From positions 32,568 to 96,567 of the forward strand of contig MDYQ01000099.1 in the NCBI GenBank assembly GCA_003024175.1: a stretch of DNA of 64,000 bases, written 5' to 3'. Every line of letters begins with the position of its first letter. Position 1 is the first letter of the stretch. This stretch comes from Planoprotostelium fungivorum. Its lineage: Eukaryota; Evosea; Variosea; Cavosteliida; Cavosteliaceae. The position numbers were made by a program, and so were the translations under genes. Under the pieces are notes generated by a model, which had not been told where the DNA came from, made no database searches, and saw only the letters and a program-made list of their open reading frames with translations. Below, one piece after another: positions 35,201 to 45,287 of this stretch.

Positions 35201-35627
35201 GGAGGAAGGAGCCAGATATCACCGAAAACCGGAAGACCACACGGTGAGGCAAAGAGTGTGACACACCTGACACACTCAGGCACCCGAGGTGGCACAGTAC
35301 GGAACTCAATATTCGAAATCAGACGTGTGGAGCTATGGAATCCTTCTGTGGTTCATGGCCAGTGGAGGGAGAGAATTTCACCAGGTGCGTCCGAAGACAA
35401 GCGTAGACGTCTGAACCTCGTCGCAGAATTTCAAAAAGAGATCGTCACCTGTGACGGAGGATGGTTGGGAGACGACCATCAAGTCTCTGATACAAGAGTG
35501 CACTCAGATGGAAGCATCCAACCGTCCCATCTTCAGCGATTTGGCCAAGAGATTGAAGCGTGGAGAACTGGAGGCAAAGCAGGAGAAGGCACGTTTCGAG
35601 GATTACGATCCTTACAGCGACCGCTGA
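32210..35627 (+). CDS. LRR / GAIN-GPS / single-TM receptor with degenerate kinase domain
   Basis: Predicted cell-surface receptor. ATG 32210 gives a signal peptide (RWPLTLFLLLAGSHGVSS). A plant-type LRR cap (FCNPADFIGVQC) and about ten extracellular LRRs follow (LTNLTILFLDNNYLGG, HLESLDLSSSGLSGSLPSSL, LNGTIPPSLAKMKNVNFLDF). Next is a GAIN-like region and a GPS motif: CQYWNESNGIWSRQGC then CQCNHLTNFSIGAIL, with the HL/T cleavage site at 34335-34343. One TM helix (LIIIVVVCGIGGLLMVAIIA) leads to a tyrosine-kinase-like domain: Lys kept (TVAVKK), but HRD is His-Thr-Gln, DFG is His-Phe-Gly (35184-35192) and the Gly loop is poor; APEVAQYG and SDVWSYGILLWFM are intact. It is therefore probably a pseudokinase. 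About 15 introns; stop TGA 35625-35627. Some joins at 33600-34050 are uncertain. Confidence 0.85.
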
Positions 35628-35676
35628 TGATTTACGGATGATTGATTTGTAAGAGAATGGACGATACGAAACGTTT

Positions 35677-38321
35677 TCATTTTATTTCTTCCTCTTGTAT
35701 CCGATGTGCTGTGGGATCGTGAGGAAAGTGACGTTGATGATGAAAGATGATGAAACAGATGATGAATTAAATGATGAAACAGATGATGAAAGACTCACAC
35801 ATGAGAGGGGCGCTGAGAGGACTGAGATCAGAGATGACGATGTGATGAATCTTATCCCTGAAGAGATATCGAACCATCAGCCACTTCTCCTCTCCAGGAC
35901 ATGGGTCGTAGAAACCGGGCAGGAAGGACTTGGATCCCTCGTAGAGATGTAACTGTGACTCTTCCACCAGACATTGAACAGCTATCGTCACATCTACAAT
36001 GGCAAACGCTCTGTTCGTATCACCTATTCTCATCAGATGATGATGATGGAGATGATGATGAAGATATGATGATGGAGGTGATGATGATGACGACGACGCT
36101 CACCGTCCACCAATTCTTGAGCTTGGATGTCTTCCAAGAGACCGTAAAGGGCCGTGACGATGATGAGTCCTCTCCTGTTCTCCTCGTGGGATCTCTTGAA
36201 GGCCACTCGGTTGACCATCAATTTGACCGCTGCCTCTGCATCTGCCCTCGCCTCTGCAATCTTGGGAGCATTTCTCGCCCTCTGTGCGTACAGCTTCCTG
36301 TCCAAACCATCAATCCTCTTCTCATCGTTCTCAATAGATACAGATGTCATGATGATCATCATGATGATGTCATGATCAGACGACTCACGTCTGCTTTCTA
36401 GCCCTTCTCTTCGGTTCAACCCAGAGTAATTTGTAGAGAGCGAGAGAGAGTGCAGGACACAAGAGGGAGAAGGCCAACTGCGATGCGGTGGGATCCGTCA
36501 ACAACAAGAAGGGCACGGTCAGCTGAAACGATCCCCAAGATAGTCCCAGCTGGTACTTCATGTTCCCACTCGTTCCATAACTCGTCAAGAAACCGATCTA
36601 CCGCACACGTCAACCATCACACGTGCACATCCTCACCTGATTGTTCTTCGTCATGTTTCTCCATCCACCAAAGGTGAAGGAAGCGTTCGTGTGGGCTCCA
36701 TCGCTCGTCAGCGTCACTTCGGCCGTGGCTCGCATCTTCTTACTGAGTCTCTTCTCCACTTGGATGACGCTGGTCATCCTGCGATCTACCATGTTGGATA
36801 CCATCTCTGTGAAGGATCTCAGGCTGGGGGACTCGAGGGCGAGCGTCGTCTCTTCTCGTGGTTCGGGGGGGGGAGATCGATTTCGGTTGAGCCACCAGGT
36901 GGCCATTCGATCACCCATGGATGAGACGTGTGACCAAGAGGGAGCTCGATAGCCCATGGACACTCTCATCGTCGCCGGTCCGTATTTGTGGGTCACGTAG
37001 ACACTTCCCTTCGTTCCCTGTTTGCATGAGTCATCTGTACACGTGTTCTTCTCTTCACACGGATGTTGAATTCACGTTTCGATTTGGATGATGTTTGGAT
37101 GAATCTCACCGTCTCATCCGTGTGTGTCGTGAACCCAGCGTGAGTGTTGTTTCCAAGGTTACGATCGATTTTCGTGTAGATCCTTCCCTTCCCGTTCTCG
37201 TTCAACACCACTCCACCGAGGACATCACTGTTCGATTCAGAAATCGTCGTGAGGTTCAGACTCACGTGTTGGATGTCAGTTTCTTCGACAATTCGACGCT
37301 CAAATCGGGACCGGAGGGCTTTATCCCCAACTGACGTCGAGTCATTCACATGTGATGAAGAAGAGGATCACGATGATGATCGATGATGACAAACTCTTGA
37401 GATGATGAAGGTGATGATACCTTGGCCGTTAGGTGGGAAGAATGACCCAGATCTCTCTTGAGTTCGGTGGATAATCGACCTTCACTCGCTCTGGATGTCT
37501 GCTTGAAGTGGCCTCTGAAGGTGAGGGAGTAGAGATCAGACAGGGGATAAGGCTTTCCATTTCAGATCGTCATCACCTTCATCCATCTCACCTTTGTCGA
37601 TTGGTTCATCGAGATGGTTTCGATGGTCGGTACATAGAATCTGTTCTCATCAGCTGCATGTCGAGATGGACGATGGTTGATTGTCACCTGTAGCCCTCCC
37701 ACTTCTTGTTGACGAGACTGATGGTGGCATCCGTGTGTCTCAGATGTATCGTCGCTTCCTTCTCCTTCTCCTCTCTCTGCTTCCATTTCTGGAAGAGTTG
37801 ATGCATCTGCAGAGGTCAATTGAACATTGATGATTCGTGTTCGAGTCACCTCCTCCGGTGAAGTATTACGTAAAGCGACCTGATCGAGTCAAGAGTGTTC
37901 AAGATGCGGAGATGTTCACCTGCATAGTGAAATGGAGAGATTCTGGACCGTAACGATCATACATGGCCCTCTTCTGGGGATCGATGAGAGTATCATACGC
38001 CGTTCTGATCTGTTCAAATTTCCGCTCCGCTTGAGATTGCAATTCAGGGGTGAGATTTGCGACATTTGCATTGACTCGATCGGGATGGTAGGTCACCGCC
38101 AAGCGACGAAATGAGCCCCTGATCTCTTCTGTAGTAGCCTTCGAAGACTTTAGAAAATGGATATCAAATGGAAGGATCATACGCACCGTTCTGGACACAT
38201 TGAGAAGTCCATAGAACTCTGGCGACTCTACGGTGGATGTCGGGATCAAAACCTCTTCTCTTTTCTCCTCGTCTCTATCTTTCTCTTTCCATTCATCGAC
38301 CGAATCGATAGGGTTCTCCAT
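35677..38321 (-). CDS. DNAJC11-like mitochondrial J-domain protein
   Basis: Homologue of DNAJC11, a peripheral mitochondrial outer-membrane protein associated with the MICOS/MIB complex. ATG 38319-38321 ([15 protein letters not shown]). J domain: [31 protein letters not shown] (HPD intact) and [20 protein letters not shown]. The middle has beta-barrel-like repeats, then the C-terminal DNAJC11 domain: [39 protein letters not shown] and [15 protein letters not shown]. The last intron (phase 1, about 35706-35795) joins PLM to [10 protein letters not shown], matching the SHRI end of the human protein; stop TGA 35677-35679. It converges with the receptor gene, 49 bp apart. About nine introns, several containing CATCAT-type simple repeats. 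Confidence 0.9.
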
Positions 38322-38589
38322 GGTTGGAGTGATAGAGGGAGGAACAATCTTCCCTCGCTCGCGTGATGTTGGTCGCCTTTCGAATTCAGCAAAGGCGCGG
38401 GAACAATAAACCGCCTTTTTATTTCTTTTTTACCACTCAGAACGCTGCAGCAGGATGAAGACGAGGGTTCTCCGAACGAGAAGACCGTTGGCTGCGATAG
38501 ATGGCTCTGACTGCGTGGATCAGATTCCTCCGGTAGGAAGAGGTCCCAAATGTTGGAAGATGATCATATAACAAGATTTGGCGACGCAG

Positions 38590-40651
38590 ATGGTGCCCTG
38601 TCTCTATTTCATTCTTTTATTCGTGTCTTTGGGCTCGTCTCTAGGTGAATATCGGACTCAGACACATCGATTGATGTCAACAGTCGCACCATGCGTAGAT
38701 GTCATCATAAGAAGTAAGAGCGATATAGAACACATCAGACAATGCACTACAATTGGTTCGGTGGTCGTGTCTTCTTTCCTCAACGAAGCCATTCAATTGG
38801 ACTTCATTCAGGTGATATACAAATAGACAACTCGAATATTAAAGATACAGGTCGTACAGAGGAACATATTGATACGCGATACGCTTGCAACAAAGATCGA
38901 GATCATAGGATTAACAACAATCGGTGGTTCCATCGTCATAGAGAATAACCTCTTTCTACAATCCATCGTCATTCCAACCCTTCCCATCATCTCTGGTAAT
39001 CTCTCCCTTTATCTCGTGAGCTGAAAGAGGACAGGAGATCTATTCATCATCGGGAATCCACAATTGACGTCCATACAATTGAATCTCAATCGAATAGACG
39101 GTATTCTCAAGATACAATCCAATGGAATCCTACTCAGCTCCGTCTTCATCATCGAGGCCTTATCACTTCATTCCCTCCTGGTGAGATGAGGAAGAGAGAA
39201 TGAACCTAACCTCCCTCAGTTGAGCGACAATCACTTGAAGAGCTTCACATTGAACATCAGAGATGATATCGGCACGATGGACCAACTCATCCTGTGGGAT
39301 AATCACTGGTCGTCCTCTCTCGAGGTGAATCGATCGACAATATATCCCCATCCCATCTCATCTTTGTCAACTGAATGAATCAGATGAACGGAGTGAGGAT
39401 CGTGAAGACCTTCCATCTCATCGGAAACATCGGAGTGGTATCCCTTAGAATGAACACGTTGATTCGATTGGAAGGAGACATGTTCATCCAAGAGAATGTT
39501 GGAGTGTACCACTTGGAGTTTGCAGCTCTGAGGAGAGTCAAGGGGTCCATCTCCATCGAGAACAATCACTTCTTCAGGGACGAACGTCCTTCTTTCATTC
39601 TCAATTCTCCCTGTGAGATACAGAACGATCTGACCATCGGTGAGATCACATCTTCTCTTCCTATGCGATAGATTCTATCTTCATGTCTATGTCACACATT
39701 TCCCCTCTCTCATGAACGCACGAAAGAATAATACGGAGAACAGGAGGGAACAGTGAAGGCAGCAAGATGAATTTGGAAGGCATCACTTCTATCGGAGGAC
39801 AACTGTCTTTAACTGGAATTGAGGAGGACAGTCTCTCCTTTGATCGCCTCAAATGCACGAAGCACATCTCCATCAGCCACACGAAGGGTGTCGTTCACTT
39901 CCCCCTCTTACAGTCCACCCAGAGCATACTGGGTCACACACAGGGACACGTCTCCGTAGGTGACTTCATCACGAATGGGAGGGACCTCTGCTTCCTCTGC
40001 CACGATTCTTCTCTCTGCCGTGAGTCATTCACATCCTTCTCTGTCTCGATTGATGGACAGATAGAGAATGAAATGAAAGAGTGGATGCATCTGTGTGACA
40101 GGGGACATTGCAGGGGAGACGAGAGGGAGGGGAGAGACGGAGAGGGGAGGGAAGAAGAGGGGAGAGAGGGAACAGCCAACGTGGGAACACTGTCAGAGGG
40201 AGGAGGGAACATAGAGGGAAAGGGAAAGACAAAGGAGGGAGAGAGTGGAACGAAGGTGAACCAGGGGGCGAGCCAAGAGGGAAGTAGAGAAGGGGCACCG
40301 AGAGAGACGAGAGTAGAAGGAACGAGGGGGATAGAGGCGACACCCAGGGCATCGAGTGTAGATGCAACACCGAGAGAGACGAGAGTGGATGGAACGAGAG
40401 GGATAGAGGTGACACCCAGGGTATCGAGTGTAGATGCAACACCGAGAGACACAGAGAAGACAACAAAGGAGACAAAGACAACACAGAAGGAAACGAGCGT
40501 GGGAGGACCACAGAAGAGCACGAGCTCACAGAAGAGCACGATAGAGAGGACACAAGGTGTAGACAGTGAAGACACGAAGAGCAAGGGAGTCGCAGACACA
40601 CGAGCCTACTTGGACACACCCGAGGGAGGGCGGGTGTTGGTACCACCATAA
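38590..40651 (+). CDS. Secreted L-domain-like protein with repetitive C-terminal region
   Basis: ATG 38590 starts a clear signal peptide (MVPCLYFILLFVSLGSSLGE). The exons to about 40020 encode beta-helical repeats like receptor L domains or fungal Ecm33: ITIGGSIVIENNLFL-type turns, IRLEGDMFIQENVGVYHLEF, RRVKGSISIENNHFF and ITSIGGQLSLTGI. A short Cys segment follows (LCFLCHDSSLCRESF). The last 200 residues are Glu/Gly/Thr/Lys/Arg-rich and contain a 24-residue tandem repeat. Stop TAA 40649-40651, without a TM helix or GPI-type tail, so secretion or wall association is inferred. Six or seven introns; those between 38815 and 39370 are placed by frame only. Long minus-strand frames opposite the low-complexity part are shadows. 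Confidence 0.68.
40296..40447 (+). repeat. In-frame 72-bp tandem repeat (24 residues)
   Basis: About two copies of a 72-bp unit inside the last exon of the L-domain-like gene; unit starts at 40296, 40368 and 40440 share CACCGAGAGA. They encode TPRETRVxGTRGIE followed by TPRxSSVDA. The period is a multiple of three, so copy-number change keeps the frame. Confidence 0.8.
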
Positions 40652-40673
40652 AGAAGGTCTATCACATCTTCCT

Positions 40674-41467
40674 TTATCTTTGTACAGCGTGGTGCCCAGT
40701 CAATATCGAGCGAAGCTCTTCGCAAATCGTCTGAATCTGATGGAGATGAGAAGGAGATGGAAACATGAGACTCACCTTCTGGTCGGCGTTTTCAAAATTG
40801 AATTTATCTCCGGCTTGTTTTGTCATCTGCGTGTATACTACGAGGACCTGCGAGATGATGAGTGTGAATGTCTCTGAGAGATAGAACAGTGTGGGATATT
40901 GATGGATGATGTTGGGAATCTTGTAACATTGAAGACATACATCGGCATCGTTTCCAACTTCATAACACGAGAATAAGGTCGTGGCTCCTCTTATCCGGAT
41001 GACCGAACACGTTGATTCCTTCATGGATTGTCCTGTTCTCTGTCAATCAACCCGCATACGGACGTGTGGAACTACAGAGAGAGACTCCTTCACCTAATTG
41101 AAACGCTGCGCTCTTCAGAGATAGAATCGTGCTCACTTCCCCCGGTTGAAGGTTATCGGCGGCACTGTTGTTATTCGATGGACTATGAGATGTTAGAGCT
41201 TGACGACATAGGAAAAACCGTTAGACTACTGACATGAGTTCTCCGTTCCTCTTGATGAGACAGCATGCGAAAGATTGACCCAGTATCATATCGACCTCTT
41301 TCATCTTATTCTGAATCTGCTTCACTAGCCGTGGAGCGAGTCCAGACTTTACACAGCTGGCACAAGGCATGCTGTTCAGGCCGTCAAATGAGTGCTGCTC
41401 ATTTGCCACTAATTGGCGTTGTAGAGACAGTCATCCAGTAATCACCGACATTTATGGAGGACAGCAT
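40674..41467 (-). CDS. Unrecognised conserved-looking protein
   Basis: I do not recognise this gene. A consistent spliced frame starts at ATG 41465-41467 (MLSSINV), joins through a phase-1 intron to VANEQHSFDGLNSMPCASC and continues with LVKQIQNKMKEVDMILGQSF. Another intron leads to a Ser/Asn-rich part (SNNNSAADNLQPGEVSTILS), then to the C-terminal exon with RGATTLFSCYEVGNDAD, YPTLFYLSETFTLIISQVLV and, after an intron, ICEELRSILTGHHAVQR (stop 40674-40676). The hydrophobic stretch SETFTLIISQVLVVYTQM could be a buried helix rather than a TM segment. The join near 41035-41060 needs a very short intron (about 19-30 nt) and is doubtful. The start is 38 bp from the cullin stop. Confidence 0.5.
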
Positions 41468-41504
41468 GAGATACAGAGAGGAAGACACAAAAGATATAGA
41501 TCTA

Positions 41505-44440
41505 TTAAGCGACATAGACGATGAACTTGGGATCCATCTCGTCTCTCTCCATAAACTGTCTCTCGATGAGAGACTCGAGCCTCTTCTTCATCAACTTGGC
41601 CTCCGGTGTGAATCTGGACTGCAACATGTTGATCACCTCCACTTGCACCTGTCTCCTTCAGTATCTCATGCGACACGTGTCATCGTCCATCCCCTACCTT
41701 GTTCCACTCGATGCGGTTCCTCATCTTCAAGACTCTGACCATGGCGGCGTCGATCTCAAACTCTCTCTGCTTCATGACCAACTCGTGATCCTGCTGTGCC
41801 TCCTTCTGCGTCTGCTTGGCACTTCCCATTGGAAAGGGAATCTTCCTGGGCAGCTTCTTTCCTGGTGCCTGGGGGATCCTGTCTCGCAAGACAAAGACGT
41901 CCGTGTTGTTGATGTTCTCCTTCTTCGCTTCCTCTGCACTCTCTCCTTCCTTCTGGAGGACCCTGCACTTCCAGTAGACGAGAGGCTGTATCGCATACTT
42001 TAACACTTCCTCCAGGGAAGTGTCGTGGACTGAGCCACCGGTGGAGGTCCTGTGGTGTGTGGGTGTGAGAGGGTAGATGTGTGTCTCACGTCAGAGTGGA
42101 GCGAGAGGAAGGCTGGGTTGGCCAGAGGTGAATGAAGATGTCCTCGAAGGACTGTCTAGGGTTGCTGTTGAAGCACATCAAGATGGAGGCCTGGAGGGGT
42201 GTGAGGACGAGCTGCATCTGGAGCTTCGTGTTGTTGAAGCGGGAGGCCAGGGTGACTGTGCCGTAGTTGTATAGCCATTGCAGCTTTCTCTTCTCTCCCT
42301 TCTTCTCGTAGAAGGTCTGGAACTTCTTCTGGCAATTGAGGAGGTTCGACGTCAGCACCAGGGGAAACTTTTGACTTCCGGGGATGGGCCAGTGTGACTC
42401 GTTCAACACGCTCACCTCTAAATCGACTCCATCGATCTGTAGAGTGTCAGGTCCATTCATCTTCACGTCTAACCTTGGACGTGCCGCCGTTGAATTCCTC
42501 GAAATTGGCCCGGCTCGAGCTGAGCGATTCGTCTTGTACGTCGGTGAACATACCCTGGAGCTTTCGAATGGCGGCATCACCCGACTGCTGCTTCAACTTG
42601 GAGAGGAAAGACTTCTCTGCGTTCTCGTTGTACTGCTTTCCCTTCGATAACAGTCTCTTGCACAGTGCCTTCCTATAGTATTCAAAGAACTCGTCCTTGT
42701 CTTGGAGGTACGTGAAGAGGGAGACTAACTTCTGTAGAACATCCTGCGTGGTGTGAGATCGAGGAGAGGAGAGGACTCACGTCGATCTCTTCTTCGGTGG
42801 TGTAGTCCTTCTCCTTGCCCTTGACAACGTTGTCGATGAAAAAGTTGAGGAGTCTGGGGATGTTGAATATACCCGCCTCTTGGTTCATGATCTCTCGAAA
42901 GGCCTGCTGACGTTAGAGGTGACCCTCCACGAGAAGACAGCCGTTCACCTTGTCGAGGGCAGTCTTGAAGTGAGCGTTGGAGGAGAAGCAAGTGGAGACG
43001 AGGACAGAGTACTTGTCGTAGAACTGCATGAGGTTCCTCACGAAGAGTACGGCGTTGGGAATAGAGTCCTTGACGTCCCTCTTGTCCTTCTGATCGGCCA
43101 CAATCTTTGATCCCTCTCCAATGAGAAATTCGTTCATGGTTCGGGCTGCGGCGGGCAGGCTGGACGCCACTCTGGAGAGTAAAAAGTAGACGCGCTTCAT
43201 GTCTAAAGATGTTCAGAAGGGAGGAGGAGAAGAGATATCACCTTCGTTCTTGTCCTCCTTCAACATTCGGATGAGATCTTGCTGGATGATCTCGAGATGC
43301 TTCTCGATGAGCACTTCATCCAGAGCTTGTTTGATCTGAGAAAATGAATTTATGATCATGATAAAGAGAAGAGTCCTTCACCTTCGGCTCAGAAGTAGAC
43401 AGATAAGCTGCGAGGAGGGAAGAGTTGTCCTTCTCTTCTTCTATGCGAGCCTCGGCCTGCATGGAGTCAGAGGGTCCAAATCTATATAGATGCAGTAGAA
43501 GGGGAGATGGAGTACCTTGTAGAGGTATTGAGACACTCCATTCTTGGACAAGAAGTCAGTGGACTCTTGTGCGTAGAAAGACTTGAGTCTCTGGATATAC
43601 CTCGACTCGAACTCCTTCTCGTAAAACTGTTGTCCTTCCATCGGACCGATGGCATCTGTGATGTGTCATCGTGGCATCAGAGAAGAGGTCTCTGAATCAT
43701 GGCGAGATGAGATGCTTCAGAGGAGACCCACCGAATTGGATGTAAGATTCGACGAACTGGCGGACGAGTTGCTTGTCCTGTTTGTCGCCGCTGCGGTCAC
43801 GGTCTAAGAGATCGAGGACGGAGGGGACGAGCTTGTCCTTGATGGGATCGAAGCAAGAGCCTCTCCAACAGACCAAGGCCAGCTGTGATGTGTCACTTGT
43901 GGCGCAAATCATGAACGGGGAGAAACATCATGATGTGCATTCGAAAGTCTCACAGGGTAGTTGTTTCGAACTTCGATGTTGTTGACTTGTCGTCCCATGT
44001 GGTTCGGTATCCAATACCTCTCCATGTACTTACAAATCTTGGATATCGACTCAGCCGAACGAGTGAAGTTTAGAAAAAGCTTGAGATACTCTCTCAGCAT
44101 GAGATCTCCGTCTTGTTTGTCTATGATGATCTCGAATTGAGGTGAGTACGACGTTGTATTGGGGAATGTTACCTTTGACTGCCTGTTCACAAAGTTCTTG
44201 AATACTTCCGCGAGAGCGGGGTATATCTTGGGCTCCTGTTGAGCGATGGCAAGAGAAAAAACCACACTGATTAACGATGAGCATAGAGTTAAGAGCTTTC
44301 GCTTCTTACTTGTATGTGTTCATCCACTCTTTGTACTTGATGCCCTGCCCCGTCTCAAAGGCCTTGAGAATGATCTCTAAGGTTGTGAGCGCGAGAGGCC
44401 AGTCTCGCTCGAAGTTGACGTCCTGCTTCTGCGCGGACAT
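41505..44440 (-). CDS. Cullin (CUL1-type ubiquitin ligase scaffold)
   Basis: Scaffold of a cullin-RING E3 ubiquitin ligase. ATG 44438-44440 (MSAQKQDVNFERDW). N-terminal cullin repeats include ICKYMERYWIPNHMGR, LALVCWRGSCFDPIKD and YEKEFESRYIQRLKSFYAQE. The cullin homology domain follows: KDEFFEYYRKALCKRLLS (the YYRxxLxKRLL signature), EESKFPLVLTSNL-type region seen as SQKFPLVLTSNLLNCQKKF, and LQWLYNYGTVTLASRF. The C-terminal WHB domain has AAMVRVLKMRNRIEW, where the lysine is the predicted Nedd8 site, and ends DEMDPKFIVYVA. Stop TAA 41505-41507. About 12 introns of around 40-60 nt; about 770 residues. The N-terminal part fits CUL1/cullin A better than CUL3 or CUL4. Confidence 0.93.
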
Positions 44441-44656
44441 GATGAGTGTCTGTATGTATGGCCTCCTCGAAGATCTGCCTGTTCCTTCGTGGAACGGTTT
44501 TCGTGTGAGGAAAACAATTTTCTCGTTGTATAGCGGAGTAGTATTAATAGTATATCTTGCCGTCAGAGGACTGTTTTAAATAAAACCCTCTGACGACCTT
44601 CTATTGAATTCCAGATACAGTCGACGTCTCCATTTAATTCTATACGTACAGTTTAG
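44441..44656. promoter_or_regulatory. Cullin upstream region with a 9-bp inverted repeat
   Basis: Upstream of the cullin start. It contains CGTCAGAGG (44561-44569) and its exact complement CCTCTGACG (44587-44595) separated by 17 AT-rich bases. This could be a dimeric factor site or a 3' hairpin of the neighbouring transcript; the role is unknown. Confidence 0.35.
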
Positions 44657-45139
44657 TTACTTTCGATTTGAAGTAGGTAGACCAACTGGTGCACCACCAC
44701 GTATGATACGATGAGGCCATCTGTGTATTGGACCTTTGTATGATGGCGTGCTACAAGAGGATGTAGGAGATCCAACTCTACGTTTTCCAACAGATTCACG
44801 ATCGTCCGCCGTCATAGCGAGTGGATCCTCCAAGTACGTCTGACACTTGATCAACCTCTCACAGGCCTTTCCTGCTCAAGGCTTTAATTCAGTATTGGTC
44901 ACCTCCGCTTGATGTTTGAGAAGGATGTAGATGACGCCTGCAGTGAGGAGAGCCGTGAGGCTAAGCACGGCAAAGGTGACGCTGGTGGCGATGGCAGTCT
45001 GGTCTACGATGGTGACGACGCTGGAGGCACAGTCGAACTCGTTTAAACGGACCAGTTTTCGGAAGTCCGGCAGAAGCTGTGAATCCGTGTTCGCCCTTAA
45101 TGAGGTGAACGAGATGTCTCTTAGCCATGAGAAGCTCAT
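44657..45139 (-). CDS. Small single-pass membrane protein, function unknown
   Basis: Two exons. Exon 1 from ATG 45137-45139 (MSFSWLRDISFTS) contains one strong TM helix, VTFAVLSLTALLTAGVIYIL, at about residues 54-74. A phase-0 intron of about 45 nt joins KHQAE to RLIKCQTYLEDPL. The cytosolic-looking tail is basic and Ser/Pro-containing (GKRRVGSPTSSCS) and ends GLPTSNRK, stop 44657-44659. About 145 residues. If the intron is retained, translation stops at NTELKP and the tail is lost. I do not recognise the family. Confidence 0.5.
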
Positions 45140-45287
45140 GCTTCATTGTGAAGAGTTACGCAGGCCCAATCGGCCCATTTATTCTATTATGTCAAGTGTG
45201 AAACCACAAGGTCACAGAAAAAACCGAATCATCTACAATGAATCGGTTGACTCTTTCGGGCCATTCGGAGCAGCGACAGCGACAAAC

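Noticed and set aside
36000-36110. GATGAT/CATCAT-rich tract as a regulatory repeat
   Set aside because: It is simple sequence within a DNAJC11 intron, and similar tracts occur in many introns of the window.
39934-40649. Two long minus-strand frames (221 and 206 codons) opposite the L-domain-like gene
   Set aside because: They mirror purine-rich low-complexity coding DNA of the plus strand and are Ser/Leu/Pro-rich without domain or start context.
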